DNA from: Geoglobus ahangari
GTDB taxonomy: Archaea > Halobacteriota > Archaeoglobi > Archaeoglobales > Archaeoglobaceae
Direction of reading: 5' to 3'
DNA: 64,000 bases
Assembly: GCF_001006045.1 (NCBI RefSeq)
Contig: NZ_CP011267.1
Coordinates: 1,674,001 to 1,738,000 of the forward strand
Part shown: in pieces, positions 41,817 to 51,252 of the stretch
Position numbering within the stretch: position 1 is the stretch's first letter
Layout of the letters: each line of letters starts with the position of its first letter
Translations under genes and position numbers: made by a program
Notes under the pieces: model-generated
Told to the model about the DNA's origin: nothing
The model's database searches: none
What the model saw: only the letters and a program-made list of their open reading frames with translations

Positions 41817-42424
41817 GGTTCTCCGAGACTGGGGCTCTAAAAATTGGCAGGACGCTCATAATCTCGGACATCCACCTCGGAATACTGGGATTCCCGGACT
41901 TCTCGCTGCTCGACAGGATACTCGACGCGTACTTCAAAAGCGGTGCGGAGAGGCTTGTTATAAACGGAGACCTGAAGCACAGGCTCGGGAGGAGCGAGCT
42001 GAAGTCTGTCGAGAGGTTTATTGAGGAGATCGAGGATCAGGTTTCCGAGCTTGTGCTTGTGAGGGGGAATCACGATGGTCTTCTGGATGAGGTTCACGAG
42101 GTCATGGACTGCTTTTCTGAGGGGAAGGTTACAATTCTCCACGGCCACAGGGAGTACTGCGACGTGTGGGGTAGTAAAGTGCTCGTTGTCGCGCACGCGC
42201 ATCCAGCAGTCCTGATCCCGGACGTTGTCGGAGGGATCAAGGAGAGGGCGTGGATGGTGCACGAGGGTGAGGGGTTCAGGTGCATAGTGATGCCAGCCTT
42301 CAATGAGATGTGCTCCTCCACAGCTGTGAACCTCGAAAAGCCTCCGGGCTTCGTCTTCGACAGGCTTTGGGAGTTCGAGGTGTTCACGGTCACTGGCTAC
42401 TACTACGGGAGGGTGAGGTTTTAG
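41813..42424 (+). CDS. Calcineurin-like metallophosphoesterase (ICC-like, COG1407 type)
   Basis: The 203-residue enzyme has the metallophosphoesterase motifs in order: ISDIHLG, VINGDLKH, VRGNHDG and ILHGHREY, plus VVAHAHPAV. These provide a two-metal centre. The size and sequence suit the COG1407 predicted phosphoesterases, sometimes found near DNA repair genes. It is translationally coupled to DUF2240 upstream. Its 3' end overlaps the convergent DUF763 gene by 35 nt. Substrate unknown. Confidence 0.83.
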   Translation: MRFSETGALKIGRTLIISDIHLGILGFPDFSLLDRILDAYFKSGAERLVINGDLKHRLGRSELKSVERFIEEIEDQVSELVLVRGNHDGLLDEVHEVMDCFSEGKVTILHGHREYCDVWGSKVLVVAHAHPAVLIPDVVGGIKERAWMVHEGEGFRCIVMPAFNEMCSSTAVNLEKPPGFVFDRLWEFEVFTVTGYYYGRVRF

Positions 42425-43445
42425 CGAGCCTCTCGAGCATTGCCTTCCTTTCGAAGTCGCTAAGCTCGGCCTGCCTTATAGCAGCCTCCATGAACTCTAT
42501 GACCTGCTCGTAAACCCTCGGGTTCACGGGGAACGGCACGCCGTCCTTTCCCCCGAGAGCGAACGAGAACTTCGCAGGGTCCTTCTTGCTGTACTCCGCA
42601 TCGTAAATCAGCTCGGCAATCAGAGCCAGCGCCCTCACCGCAGCCCTGCCGAGCCCCCTGACCAGCAGCAAGTCCTCGAAGCTGGACGGCTGGAGGTTGT
42701 AGGCCTTCTCGAGGGCCTTCCAGTCAACCCTCTTGGGCACGACGCTCTCTCGGTGTGGAACCATGGACAGCAGCCTTGAGTAGTCGAACCTGTACGTGCC
42801 GTCGTTGACCACATCAAGCATCGCCCTCCTCGCCTCCCTGCTGTGCCTCGACGTCAGGTCCATAACGCTGCTCTCAAACCTCTGGGTGATTATTCCGGAG
42901 TGTGGCTCCTCCACCCTGAGCTCTCCGAGGTGGTGGTACCTCCTTGCGAGCCTCAGACTCTCGTTCATTCCCTGCTGGACCACCACCCAGCCCCTTTTGC
43001 TGAAGATCACCGCGTGGTGGTAGAGCGAGTATCCGTCCTGAAGTGCCACGTTGTCGATCTTAGCCGAGAGCCTGCTGACCCTTATCAGCTCCTCTTTCCT
43101 CCTCTCACCAATCCCAAGCTCATCGCAGAACCGCTCTATGTCCTCCACGGTTTTTATCGCGTTCTCCCCCTTCCCACCTGCAACCCTTATGTCGAACTCC
43201 TCCGTGTTGAGAACGCTCTTGAGAACCCCGGTCAGGACTGTTGTTGATCCAGAGGAGTTCCAGTCGAATCCGAGGACGTTGGAAAAGCTCTGAAAGAAGA
43301 TGGGATCTGCCATCCTCCGCAGAAACTCCCTCTCTCCAAACTCCTGAATGATAATGTGAACTATGGGCCTTGCAAGCCTCTTCATCTTGTTCAGAAGCCA
43401 GTAGGGAGCCTTGCCGTGGTGAAGGGGGAGGTATATCGAGTCCAC
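42390..43445 (-). CDS. DUF763 family protein
   Basis: This 351-residue protein matches DUF763: an opening DSIYLPLHHGKAPYWLLNKM, then SSGSTTVLTGVLKSVL, a long helical part with RFESSVMDLTSRHSREAR, and a late LLLVRGLGRAAVRALALIAEL resembling a helix-hairpin-helix, which hints at DNA binding. The start is GTG 43445, probably leaderless. The family occurs in archaea and thermophilic bacteria with no known function. It shares a 35-nt tail overlap with the phosphoesterase. Confidence 0.8.
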   Translation of the reverse strand: MDSIYLPLHHGKAPYWLLNKMKRLARPIVHIIIQEFGEREFLRRMADPIFFQSFSNVLGFDWNSSGSTTVLTGVLKSVLNTEEFDIRVAGGKGENAIKTVEDIERFCDELGIGERRKEELIRVSRLSAKIDNVALQDGYSLYHHAVIFSKRGWVVVQQGMNESLRLARRYHHLGELRVEEPHSGIITQRFESSVMDLTSRHSREARRAMLDVVNDGTYRFDYSRLLSMVPHRESVVPKRVDWKALEKAYNLQPSSFEDLLLVRGLGRAAVRALALIAELIYDAEYSKKDPAKFSFALGGKDGVPFPVNPRVYEQVIEFMEAAIRQAELSDFERKAMLERLAKTSPSRSSSQ

Positions 43446-43474
43446 AAAAAAAGTTAAATGAGATGGTTAAAAAT

Positions 43475-43903
43475 CTATTCCTTGAAATACCTGTCCAGCA
43501 GCCCCTTGAGGGCCATAGCGTGTCTGTACTCGTCTCTCGAAGCCTCGTCCCAGATGTCGTGGACCTCGTCGAGCCCCTTCTCCTTCGCCTCCACAGCAAC
43601 CTTCCTCTTGTGGACGTTCGCCTTCATCTCTCCCTCAAGCATGTACTGGAGGCTCTCCTTGAGGGTCTCCTTGATCTTCCCGTTCAGCTCGGCAAACCTT
43701 GAGGCGTGATAGGCCTCGTCCATAGCAATTCTGACGAGGACGTTGGCTATCTCCGGATACCCCTCCCTCTCGGCCTGTCTGGCCATGGCGAGGTAAAGGC
43801 CGACCTCCATGCACTCGCCCATGAACTCCCTCTCGTTGTACTCCTCAAACTCGGTTCCCTTTGCGACTCCAATCCTGTTCTGGTTGTCACCAAACTCCAC
43901 CAT
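43475..43903 (-). CDS. Rubrerythrin-like diiron protein without rubredoxin domain
   Basis: The 142-residue four-helix protein has the ferritin-like diiron ligands: NEREFMGECMEVGLYLAMARQAE (Glu and following ExxE-type residues), MDEAYHASRF, EGEMKAN and DEASRDEYRHAMAL. The rubredoxin-like C-terminal Cys4 domain is missing. It is likely a peroxide-reducing or iron-handling protein of anaerobes. The promoter GTTTAAATAT (43928-43937) suggests a leaderless start at 43903. Confidence 0.85.
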   Translation of the reverse strand: MVEFGDNQNRIGVAKGTEFEEYNEREFMGECMEVGLYLAMARQAEREGYPEIANVLVRIAMDEAYHASRFAELNGKIKETLKESLQYMLEGEMKANVHKRKVAVEAKEKGLDEVHDIWDEASRDEYRHAMALKGLLDRYFKE

Positions 43904-44001
43904 GTTTCTAACTTATTCAGTTCGATATTTAAACATTTCGGTGGAATATTCGTAGCATGCAAATGCAAAAAGATAAATAGAGACCACGCGAATTTTCAGC
44001 G

Positions 44002-45405
44002 ATGAGGGAGCCGATAACGTCCAGAGAAATGGGTGCGCTGGATCTCAACTGCGAGTACTTCGGCCTCTCAAGGCTCCAGCTGATGGAGAACGCTGGAAAA
44101 GCTGTTGCTGACGAGATTCTGAAGAGGTTCTCCGGTGGAAAGGTCGTCCTGTTCGCAGGCTCGGGAAACAACGCTGGAGACGGTTTCGTCGCTGTGAGGT
44201 TCCTCAAGGGATTTGACGTGGATGTGGTGCTCGCCAGAGACGTGAAAAGCGAGCTTGCAAGGAGGAACCTCGACATTCTCGTAAAAGCGGGCTTCAGCGT
44301 GTTCCCGTGGCAAGACTACGATTTCGATTATGCTGACATAGTAATAGACGGCCTCCTCGGAACAGGCTTTCGTGGAGAGCTGAGGAGACCCTACAGCGAC
44401 ATAGTCAGGGCAATCAACGAATCCGAATCGTTTGTGGTTTCCATAGATGTGCCCAGTGGGATGAACGCGGACAGCGGGGAGTACAGGGAGGCCGTTAAGG
44501 CAGATCTGACTGTGACATTCCACCGCCCCAAGCCGGGCCTCAGCAGAAGCCCGGAAATTGCTGGAGAGGTTGTTGTTGCGGACATAGGCATCCCGGAGGA
44601 GTTCGAGAAACTTGCAGGCCCCGGGGACTTCAGGCTCGCCTACAGAAGGTTCGAGGACGGTCACAAGGGGAGCCACGGGAAAGTGCTGGTTGTTGGGGGG
44701 TACCCGTACGTTGGCGCACCATTCCTGGCAGCCTACTCGACATACAAGGCAGGGGCAGACATTGTCACGCTGGCGGTTCCTGAGAGCGTTTATCCGCAGG
44801 TTAGCTCCTTCTCACCAGAGATCATCCCGAGAAAGCTCAGAGGGGATGAGATCACCGAGAAGAACGTTGAAGAGATTACAGAGCTCGCCAGAAAGCACGA
44901 CGTTGTTGTATTCGGCATGGGAACGGTTGATAAGGGCGATGTGGCGGAGGAGATCTCAAAGGGTGTTGAGAAGATCGTTCTTGATGCGGGTGGTCTGACA
45001 GCCACCCCACACTGCAGATCGATCCTGACACCGCACAGGCAGGAGTTCGAAAGGGTGTTTGGCTATGAGGCGAGCGAGGAGAGCGTGCTTGTGGCTGCGA
45101 ATAGCATTGATGGTGCCGTGCTGCTGAAGGGCAAGAGAGACATCGTGAGCGACGGCAGGAGGGTGAAGTACAACGACACGGGCAATGCAGGAATGACGGT
45201 TGGAGGGACGGGAGACGTGCTCGCAGGGGTTGCCGGAGCGCTCTTCGCCATATGCGACGATCCGTTCCATGCGGCATGCGCAGCGGCGTTCATAACAGGA
45301 CTCGCAGGGGACATGTGCTTGGAGGAGAAGGGGTACAACTTTACAGCACTTGACGTCGCGGAAAAGATACCCTACGCGGTAAAAAAGGTTATGGAGCTAA
45401 AATAG
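44002..45405 (+). CDS. nnr: Bifunctional NAD(P)HX epimerase/dehydratase (metabolite repair)
   Basis: This 467-residue fusion has an N-terminal epimerase domain (about 1-210; AGSGNNAGDGFVAVRFL, VIDGLLGTGFRG, SIDVPSGMNAD). The C-terminal ADP-dependent dehydratase domain carries GSHGKVLVVGG, VLDAGGLTATPHC, LTPHRQEFERVFG and GTGDVLAGVAGAL. It repairs hydrated NADH and NADPH, which form readily at high temperature. ATG 44002 is probably leaderless from the TATA-like AGATAAAT at 43970-43977. Its 3' end overlaps cetZ by 9 nt, tail to tail. Confidence 0.93.
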   Translation: MREPITSREMGALDLNCEYFGLSRLQLMENAGKAVADEILKRFSGGKVVLFAGSGNNAGDGFVAVRFLKGFDVDVVLARDVKSELARRNLDILVKAGFSVFPWQDYDFDYADIVIDGLLGTGFRGELRRPYSDIVRAINESESFVVSIDVPSGMNADSGEYREAVKADLTVTFHRPKPGLSRSPEIAGEVVVADIGIPEEFEKLAGPGDFRLAYRRFEDGHKGSHGKVLVVGGYPYVGAPFLAAYSTYKAGADIVTLAVPESVYPQVSSFSPEIIPRKLRGDEITEKNVEEITELARKHDVVVFGMGTVDKGDVAEEISKGVEKIVLDAGGLTATPHCRSILTPHRQEFERVFGYEASEESVLVAANSIDGAVLLKGKRDIVSDGRRVKYNDTGNAGMTVGGTGDVLAGVAGALFAICDDPFHAACAAAFITGLAGDMCLEEKGYNFTALDVAEKIPYAVKKVMELK

Positions 45406-46569
45406 CGGCTCCAGATCCTCCTCCTCGAAGAGAGAGATCGTCTTTTCTATCCTCTCTTTTTCGGCAATCTCGACCTCCTCCTTCGCCTCGGCGGCAAGCT
45501 TCTGCAGCTGCTTGACCCTCGGAATGTCGGTGACGTTGGCGAGAACCACAAGCGCCGCTATGTGCTTCGTCCTCCTCGTCGGGTAGTCTCCGGCCCTCAC
45601 CTCGACTCCGGCTATCTGCTCCTCAAGCCACAGCTTGGCCTTCTCAAGGCCCTTCCTGTCCAGATACTCCGGCGGCCCGGCGACGAGAACGAGGGCCCTC
45701 TCCGCACTCCCAATGTTGCAGGGGATCGTCAGCCTTCCAAGCGCGGCCTTTCTGACGAGGCTTGAGATCCTCGTCGACCTGTCCTCCTCTGCGGTGACAA
45801 CCTGCTCCTCCTTCTTCTTCAGGAACCCGAACAGACCTCCACCCTTCTTCTTTTCCTGAATTGGCAGAGTGGCGTAGCCGATAGACGAGATCCCCCCTCC
45901 CCTGAGGGTGTTTATAACCTCAGAGCTGTCGACCACCATCTCTCCTACCAGCCCCTCCTCAACGGGCTCGCCAGCCCTCGCAAGAATTGCCAGCCTCCTC
46001 ACGATCTCCTCGTTTATCTTCGCGTAGCTCTCCCTCAGGCTCATGCCCTCAAACTTCCAGGCTCCGTTGTCCACCAGTATGAGGTTGTCTACGTACTTGA
46101 GGAGGGTGATCATGCTCCTTGCAGCATTCAGAGAGTAAAGCTTGCCCTCCTCCGGTGCGGGGAGGACGCCAACAGCGTAAACGGGCTCGGAATACATCTC
46201 AGAGAGATACTTGGCGAGAACAGGAGAGCCACCACTTCCGGTTCCGCCACCGAGCCCAGCAATGATGAGGAACGCATCTATCTCGTGAGTTCCCATCTCA
46301 TCTATGGCGTTCAGCACCGTCTCTATCTCCTCCTGAGCGATCTTTGCTCCGAGCTTGTTGTCCGTCCCGACTCCATGCCCCTTGACGATCGTCTGGCCTA
46401 TCAGTATCCTGTTCTTGGGCGGTATGTGCTTCAGCCCCATCAGATCTGTCCTCGCCGTGTTTACGGCAAGAGCCTTCAGGGTGTTTGACCCTCTGAGCTT
46501 CTCGTTCTCCATGAACAGATCGAGTATCTTTCCTCCCGCCTGACCGAAACCTATTGCGAAGAACCTCAT
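45397..46569 (-). CDS. cetZ: Tubulin/FtsZ-superfamily GTPase, CetZ type
   Basis: I use ATG 46569 (MRFFAIGFGQAGGK), preceded by an AGGTGTG site; an upstream extension is Lys-rich and lacks the fold. The 390-residue protein has the FtsZ/tubulin P-loop GLGGGTGSGGSP (106-116) and the VDNGAWKF and SLRESYAKINEEI helices. An inserted loop, KKKGGGLFGFLKKKEE, lies near residues 232-247. CetZs control cell shape and motility in haloarchaea; this one is related but from a thermophile. TATA-like TATTATATTG lies at 46626-46635, with a small hairpin (CCTCATTGTGAGG, 46644-46656) upstream. Confidence 0.85.
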   Translation of the reverse strand: MRFFAIGFGQAGGKILDLFMENEKLRGSNTLKALAVNTARTDLMGLKHIPPKNRILIGQTIVKGHGVGTDNKLGAKIAQEEIETVLNAIDEMGTHEIDAFLIIAGLGGGTGSGGSPVLAKYLSEMYSEPVYAVGVLPAPEEGKLYSLNAARSMITLLKYVDNLILVDNGAWKFEGMSLRESYAKINEEIVRRLAILARAGEPVEEGLVGEMVVDSSEVINTLRGGGISSIGYATLPIQEKKKGGGLFGFLKKKEEQVVTAEEDRSTRISSLVRKAALGRLTIPCNIGSAERALVLVAGPPEYLDRKGLEKAKLWLEEQIAGVEVRAGDYPTRRTKHIAALVVLANVTDIPRVKQLQKLAAEAKEEVEIAEKERIEKTISLFEEEDLEPLF

Positions 46570-46789
46570 GGTGAGCACACCTTTCCTCTTTTTATTCTTC
46601 CTCTTGAAAAAATGAGCGCGGGCAATATAATACTTTTCTGTTGCCTCATTGTGAGGTTGTGTATTGTTCTTCATGCATTTTATAAAAAATACGTTAAAAA
46701 TTGTATAGCACGTGGTATTTATTTAAGCATGAATAAAATAAATTTGTGGCAAAATATTTATAATAGAAAAAACAGAGATAATATTGGGG

Positions 46790-46942
46790 ATGAATATGAT
46801 AGCGGAAATCCTGTTTGCGGGTGGGTTGATCTCTGCGATCATACTGGCAGTGGTCTCCATCGGCGGCATCATCAAAGCAGTATCAAACCTTTTCAGAACC
46901 AGAAAAGATAAGAGCCCCATGGTCAGCGAGAGCGGGGCCTAA
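46790..46942 (+). CDS. 50-residue single-pass membrane protein divergent from cetZ
   Basis: ATG 46790 opens a 50-codon gene: MNMIAEILFAGGLISAII, continuing hydrophobic to about residue 32, then NLFRTRKDKSPM and a short polar tail. It is a small membrane protein with positive charges probably inside. The TATA-like AATATTTATAATAG (46753-46766) sits about 26-30 nt upstream, so the mRNA is leaderless or nearly so. An in-frame ATG at 46796 is an alternative start. It lies between cetZ and the oxidoreductase genes with its own promoter. I recognise no family. Confidence 0.6.
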   Translation: MNMIAEILFAGGLISAIILAVVSIGGIIKAVSNLFRTRKDKSPMVSESGA

Positions 46943-46956
46943 GTGCTTCAGAAATT

Positions 46957-47718
46957 TTACACCCTATTTTTGTGGAGAATTTCCTCAAACGTTTCCTTTT
47001 CTGTCTTAAAGAGCACGCCTGTTGCGAACCTATCCATCACCAGTCTGAGGGCGTCATCAAAGCTCTCAGCCGGAGAGACTTCGTGAACGTTTTCCCTCAG
47101 CAGATCCCATGTGTTGTTGAAGCTCACGCAGGGCTGCAGTATCTCGAGGAATGAAAACCCTCTGTGGAGGATTGCCCGATACATGAGCTCCTCGAGCTGC
47201 TTGATGTTTCCCGCGTATCCTCTCGCGACGAAGGTTGCTCCGGAAATTAAGGCCAGAAGGCAGGGATTCACCGGGTCTTCAGGGTTTCCGAACGGAGTCG
47301 TTCTCGTCCTCCTTCCTTTAGGCGTTGTGGCGGTGAACTGGCCCGTTGTCAGGCCGAATACCTCGTTGTTGTGTAGGAAGAGAGCGACGTCAGTGTTCCT
47401 CTTCGCGGCGTGGATGAAGTGCTCCATGCCCTCGTTGAGTGCATCCCCATCCCCGGAGAAACCAACGGGGAGAAGGTCTGGATTTGCGAGCTTTATGCCC
47501 GTCAGCATCGGAAGAACTCTGCCGTGAATCGTGTGGAAGCTCGGCTGGTCAATGTAGTCCGGAAGCTTGCCGTGGCATCCGATGCCTGCAACGACCACGA
47601 TTCTCCCCTTCTCTATCCCATCCTTCCCAAGCCTTTTCACTGCGTTTCTGAAGGCCTTAAATATCCCGAAGTTCCCGCACCCCGGGCACCACTCAATCTC
47701 CTTCAAAATCGAGCTCAT
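46957..47718 (-). CDS. 2-oxoacid:ferredoxin oxidoreductase beta subunit (KorB type)
   Basis: I use ATG 47718 (MSSILKEIEWCPGCGNFGIF), which overlaps the alpha/gamma stop as ATGA. The 253-residue subunit has WCPGCG, GIGCHGKL and the TPP/Mg site SGDGDALNEGMEHFIHAAKRN. This resembles KorB of two-subunit KorAB enzymes, which use 2-oxoglutarate or other 2-oxoacids. It pairs with the fused alpha-gamma subunit upstream; no separate ferredoxin subunit is present. Substrate not assignable by eye. Confidence 0.87.
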   Translation of the reverse strand: MSSILKEIEWCPGCGNFGIFKAFRNAVKRLGKDGIEKGRIVVVAGIGCHGKLPDYIDQPSFHTIHGRVLPMLTGIKLANPDLLPVGFSGDGDALNEGMEHFIHAAKRNTDVALFLHNNEVFGLTTGQFTATTPKGRRTRTTPFGNPEDPVNPCLLALISGATFVARGYAGNIKQLEELMYRAILHRGFSFLEILQPCVSFNNTWDLLRENVHEVSPAESFDDALRLVMDRFATGVLFKTEKETFEEILHKNRV

Positions 47719-49304
47719 CCGAGCACCTCCCTCAGCTCCTCGGGGGTGAATGGCCTGCCATCCCACTTCAGGACCCTCTCAACCCTCACACCCCTGCTCT
47801 CAAGCAGTCCGGCGAGCTGTCCGGTGCGGTTGCACTCGACAACCTTGGCCTTCTCGAGCTCGGGAAGCACGAGCGGTCTGAGGTACCTGATGACGATGAG
47901 CCTGTAGCCGAGCTCCTCCACCACTTCATAAAGCGCGCCGAAAGTGGAGCCCCACGTCACCACAGCCTCCTTCCCCTTGAAGTACTCGACATAGCCCTTC
48001 CCTCTGACATCTTCGAGGATGAGCTTTTCTTTCCTGACCCTCTTGTCGTGCATGGCTTTCCTGACCTCAGCGCTGTCGGTGGTTATCCCGTACTCGGTGT
48101 GCTCGTTCGAGTTGAACTTCGCTATCGCAGGCGGAACCGCATACCTTGATACTCCACTCTCAGTGAGCTCGTACCTCTTCATAACTCCGTCGCTGCTACG
48201 GACAATCTCCGTCTCCTCGATTTCTGCACCATGAAGCTCCGCTGTTTGCAGACTCTCCACGAGGTGCTTGTCGGTGAGGAGAATGGCAGGGGTTTGGTAC
48301 TTCCACGCAAGGTTCATCAGCTCAGCCGAGAGCTTGTAGGCGTCCTCGATCGTGTAGGGGCTCGCGACGACAAGCGGGAACTCCCCGTGAGATGGGTAGA
48401 GAACGAAGTTCAGGTCGTCCTGAGCGTGGTAGGTCGCCATTCCGGTTGACGGGCCAACCCTCTGAGCCTCGATGATGAGCAGCGGAACCTCTGCCATCCC
48501 TGCCATGCCAATGGACTCGCTCATCAGCGCGAACCCTCCACCGCTCGTCCCGGTTGCACTCCTCTTCCCGGCAAACGCGCTTCCTATGGCCATGTTTACG
48601 GCGGCAATCTCGCTCTCTGGCTGGTACGCGATTATGTCCCTCCTCTTCTTGATGATGTAGTGCAGGATTGGAGACGCGGGGGTCATGGGATAGGCATAGT
48701 AGTACTCGAGACCTGCAGCGATCAGCCCCTCAGCAATTGCTTTGCTACCAGCAACAACCTCCCTCCTCTCTCCCACCCTTTCAACGGACATCTTGGCCTG
48801 ATGGTGCTCGAGGAAGTGGTCGTAGGCTGCTTTAGAGATGACAACATCGTCCTTCGCCTTCTCTCCGAAGGTTCTGACGAAGACGTCCTCAAGGACTCCG
48901 AAGTCTATGGAGTAGTAGGCCGCTATTGCGCCGAGAGATGCTGCGTTCCTGAAGATCATCGGCTCATTTGCCTCCTTGACTATCTCCGTCATCGGGATGC
49001 CGATTCCACCCTTCTCGCAGGAGAACTTGGTATCGTAGATAATGTCGCCCCTCACGTACGGCTCGTGAATCCTGTAGACGTAATCCTCAAGGCAGACGAG
49101 GAGGTCGTAATACTTCCTATGGGAGTGAACGGGCTTGTCAGAGACCCTGACGATGCTCGCGTTGTGCCCACCCCGTATGCGAGACTGGTACTCCTGATAG
49201 ACGAAAGCGTAATAGCCGAGCTCGGAAAACAGCTTCGCGCACAGCTCTCCTGCCTCCTTGACACCGTCGCCGGCGGCACCGGTTATGCAGATGTTAATGT
49301 CCAT
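47715..49304 (-). CDS. 2-oxoacid:ferredoxin oxidoreductase fused gamma-alpha subunit (KorA type)
   Basis: The product of about 529 residues begins with a gamma domain (NICITGAAGDGVKEAGELCAKL, YQEYQSRIRGGHNAS; about 1-180) fused to an alpha subunit starting at GSKAIAEGLIAAGLEYYYAYPMTP. ALMSESIGMAGMAEVPLLI and YHAQDDLNFVLYPSHGEFP are typical of this KorA branch. It forms the enzyme with the beta subunit downstream, linking 2-oxoacid oxidation (or reductive carboxylation) to ferredoxin. I choose ATG 49304; a GTG one codon upstream is possible. Confidence 0.88.
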   Translation of the reverse strand: MDINICITGAAGDGVKEAGELCAKLFSELGYYAFVYQEYQSRIRGGHNASIVRVSDKPVHSHRKYYDLLVCLEDYVYRIHEPYVRGDIIYDTKFSCEKGGIGIPMTEIVKEANEPMIFRNAASLGAIAAYYSIDFGVLEDVFVRTFGEKAKDDVVISKAAYDHFLEHHQAKMSVERVGERREVVAGSKAIAEGLIAAGLEYYYAYPMTPASPILHYIIKKRRDIIAYQPESEIAAVNMAIGSAFAGKRSATGTSGGGFALMSESIGMAGMAEVPLLIIEAQRVGPSTGMATYHAQDDLNFVLYPSHGEFPLVVASPYTIEDAYKLSAELMNLAWKYQTPAILLTDKHLVESLQTAELHGAEIEETEIVRSSDGVMKRYELTESGVSRYAVPPAIAKFNSNEHTEYGITTDSAEVRKAMHDKRVRKEKLILEDVRGKGYVEYFKGKEAVVTWGSTFGALYEVVEELGYRLIVIRYLRPLVLPELEKAKVVECNRTGQLAGLLESRGVRVERVLKWDGRPFTPEELREVLG

Positions 49305-49368
49305 CACTCGGTCAGTAAAAATTCTAAAATATATGGTTTTCCATTCTGAACCTGAATGATTGAAAAAG

Positions 49369-49668
49369 TCACCTGTCCTGCTCCGTGAGCACGTTCTCCA
49401 CTATCCTCTTTCCAGCAACGACCTCATCAACGCTGTGGATTACACCTCCAAGGCTCTCGATCGTCCTCTTTATCTCCTCGAAGTCCATCTCATCCCCAAC
49501 AATCGTTATCTTCACGTTCTCCGTGTTCTGGTCTATCTCGTACAGGCTCAGGTTAACACCGTCCACGAACTCCAGCTCGCTGAGTATCTTCGCCAGCAGC
49601 AGATTGCTCGGCTCGTGGGGCTTCAGAACATCCAGAACCAGCCTTCTGATTCCCGCCACAAAAAACAT
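49369..49668 (-). CDS. DUF211 family protein
   Basis: This 99-residue protein is a DUF211 member: [43 protein letters not shown] and the closing [17 protein letters not shown]. The fold is ferredoxin-like and assembles into rings in solved members; function is unknown, though metal or ligand binding has been suggested. It is transcribed alone, divergent from the PHP gene. Confidence 0.85.
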   Translation of the reverse strand: MFFVAGIRRLVLDVLKPHEPSNLLLAKILSELEFVDGVNLSLYEIDQNTENVKITIVGDEMDFEEIKRTIESLGGVIHSVDEVVAGKRIVENVLTEQDR

Positions 49669-49696
49669 TAATACCCACCTTATTTAACTCTTTTGT

Positions 49697-50335
49697 ATGA
49701 TTGACCTGCACATTCACTCTGTCTTCAGCGACGGAGAGCTCATACCATCAGAAATTGCGAGAAGGCTTGCAAGCATTAACTATACGGCGTTTGCGATTAC
49801 CGATCACGTCGATTTCACAAACATGGAGCATGTGGTAGGCTCGCTCATGAAAATGAGGGACGTGATGGATGATTACGAGCTTAAGATGCTCGTGGGCGTG
49901 GAGATCACTCATGTCCCCCCGAAGCTGATCGGAAAGGCTGTGAGATTCGCAAGGAAGCTTGGCGCGGAAATTGTGGTCGTTCACGGGGAGACGATAGTCG
50001 AGCCCGTCAGGGAGGGGACGAACCTCAGCGCCGTGAATGAGGAGATAGATATCCTCGCCCATCCCGGCCTTGTGGACGAGGTGACTGCCCAGCTTGCCGC
50101 AGACAATGGAGTATACTTCGAGATAACATCCCGAAAGGGGCACTCGCTCACCAACGGCCATGTGGCAAGGATTGCTGAGAAGTTCGGAGTCGAGCTGGTG
50201 GTAAACACGGACTCGCACTCGCCGTCAGACTTCATAACAAGGGAGGATGCGGAGAAAGTGCTCAGAGGGGCTGGAGTAGGGGATGTGGAAAGAGTGTTCA
50301 AAAACTCATCAAGGATAGTGCGCCTCAAGGATTGA
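49697..50335 (+). CDS. PHP-domain phosphoesterase
   Basis: The 212-residue PHP protein has the metal-binding motifs LHIHSVFSDGE, ITDHVDF, VVVHGETI, ILAHPG and NTDSHSP in the proper order. This suits histidinol-phosphatase-like or other PHP hydrolases with three metals. Substrate cannot be given. The 3' end overlaps the convergent prenyl synthase gene by 27 nt. It is probably expressed from its own promoter next to the DUF211 gene. Confidence 0.83.
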   Translation: MIDLHIHSVFSDGELIPSEIARRLASINYTAFAITDHVDFTNMEHVVGSLMKMRDVMDDYELKMLVGVEITHVPPKLIGKAVRFARKLGAEIVVVHGETIVEPVREGTNLSAVNEEIDILAHPGLVDEVTAQLAADNGVYFEITSRKGHSLTNGHVARIAEKFGVELVVNTDSHSPSDFITREDAEKVLRGAGVGDVERVFKNSSRIVRLKD

Positions 50336-51238
50336 TATCACTTCCCTGTTCTTGCTCACGTAGTTCTTTATCATGTTCACGGTCATGTAGTCAACAAGGT
50401 AGAGGAGCTTCTCCTTGGCCTCCGAGCTCGGGAACGACTCAAGAGCCCTCTTGCTCTTCTCAGTGAACTTCTTTATAAGCTCGAGAACCCTGTGGACGGA
50501 CTCCTTGAACCCGAACGTCCTCTCCAGCAGGAGAGGTAGCGTGAGGGACTCGAACTCGCTCTTCTTGTCCTCGAATATCTCGAGGTACTCGAGAAGGTCG
50601 TCGACGAGCTGGTATGCGATTCCCAGATTGAACCCGTACTGGTACATCTTCTCGGACTTCGAGTTGTCTCCGGATATGAACTTGTACGCGTTTCTTGCAG
50701 AATACGCGAAGAGCGAGGCTGTCTTGAGCTCTATGCACCTGAAGTACTCCTCCTCGCCAAAGTCGTCGGTTATGCTGTAAACGTCCAGAATCTCCCCCTC
50801 ACTCATCATCATTCCTGTTCTCGCGAAGTTTCTCACCACTTCCGGCCCGTACTTGGACGTGAGCTCAACAGACTTCGAGATGAGCCAGTCTCCAACGAGC
50901 ATGGCCAGAGAGGGGTCATACTTCACGTTGAGCGTCTCAACATTCCTCCTGACCACACCCCTATCGATGATGTCATCATGAGCGAGACTCGCGGTGTGGA
51001 TGAGCTCAACGGCCATTGCCATGTCGAGCACAGTTTCGTAATCTCCACCGGCAAGTTTTCCGCTCAGAAGAACGATTATGGGGCGGGTTCTCTTTCCCCC
51101 GGCCTTAATCAGGTGCTGAAGAGCCTTCTTCACCTTGGGAAGAGTATCAGCATTACTCACAAGCCTCTGGAGAGAGTCGTTAACAATCCTGTATTCCTCC
51201 CAGTTCTCAATCATCTCTCCATACCTCTCTAACTTCAT
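50309..51238 (-). CDS. idsA: Geranylgeranyl diphosphate synthase (trans-prenyl synthase)
   Basis: I use ATG 51238 (MKLERYGEMIENWEEY) since the upstream extension overlaps the previous gene's tail. The 309-residue synthase has the first Asp-rich motif LAHDDIID and second motif QLVDDLLE, plus GGKRTRP for substrate binding. It makes the C20 (or C15) isoprenoid for archaeal ether lipids. It lies 14 nt after the deoxyhypusine synthase gene, in the same operon. Confidence 0.9.
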   Translation of the reverse strand: MKLERYGEMIENWEEYRIVNDSLQRLVSNADTLPKVKKALQHLIKAGGKRTRPIIVLLSGKLAGGDYETVLDMAMAVELIHTASLAHDDIIDRGVVRRNVETLNVKYDPSLAMLVGDWLISKSVELTSKYGPEVVRNFARTGMMMSEGEILDVYSITDDFGEEEYFRCIELKTASLFAYSARNAYKFISGDNSKSEKMYQYGFNLGIAYQLVDDLLEYLEIFEDKKSEFESLTLPLLLERTFGFKESVHRVLELIKKFTEKSKRALESFPSSEAKEKLLYLVDYMTVNMIKNYVSKNREVISILEAHYP

Positions 51239-51252
51239 TTTAAATAAATTTC

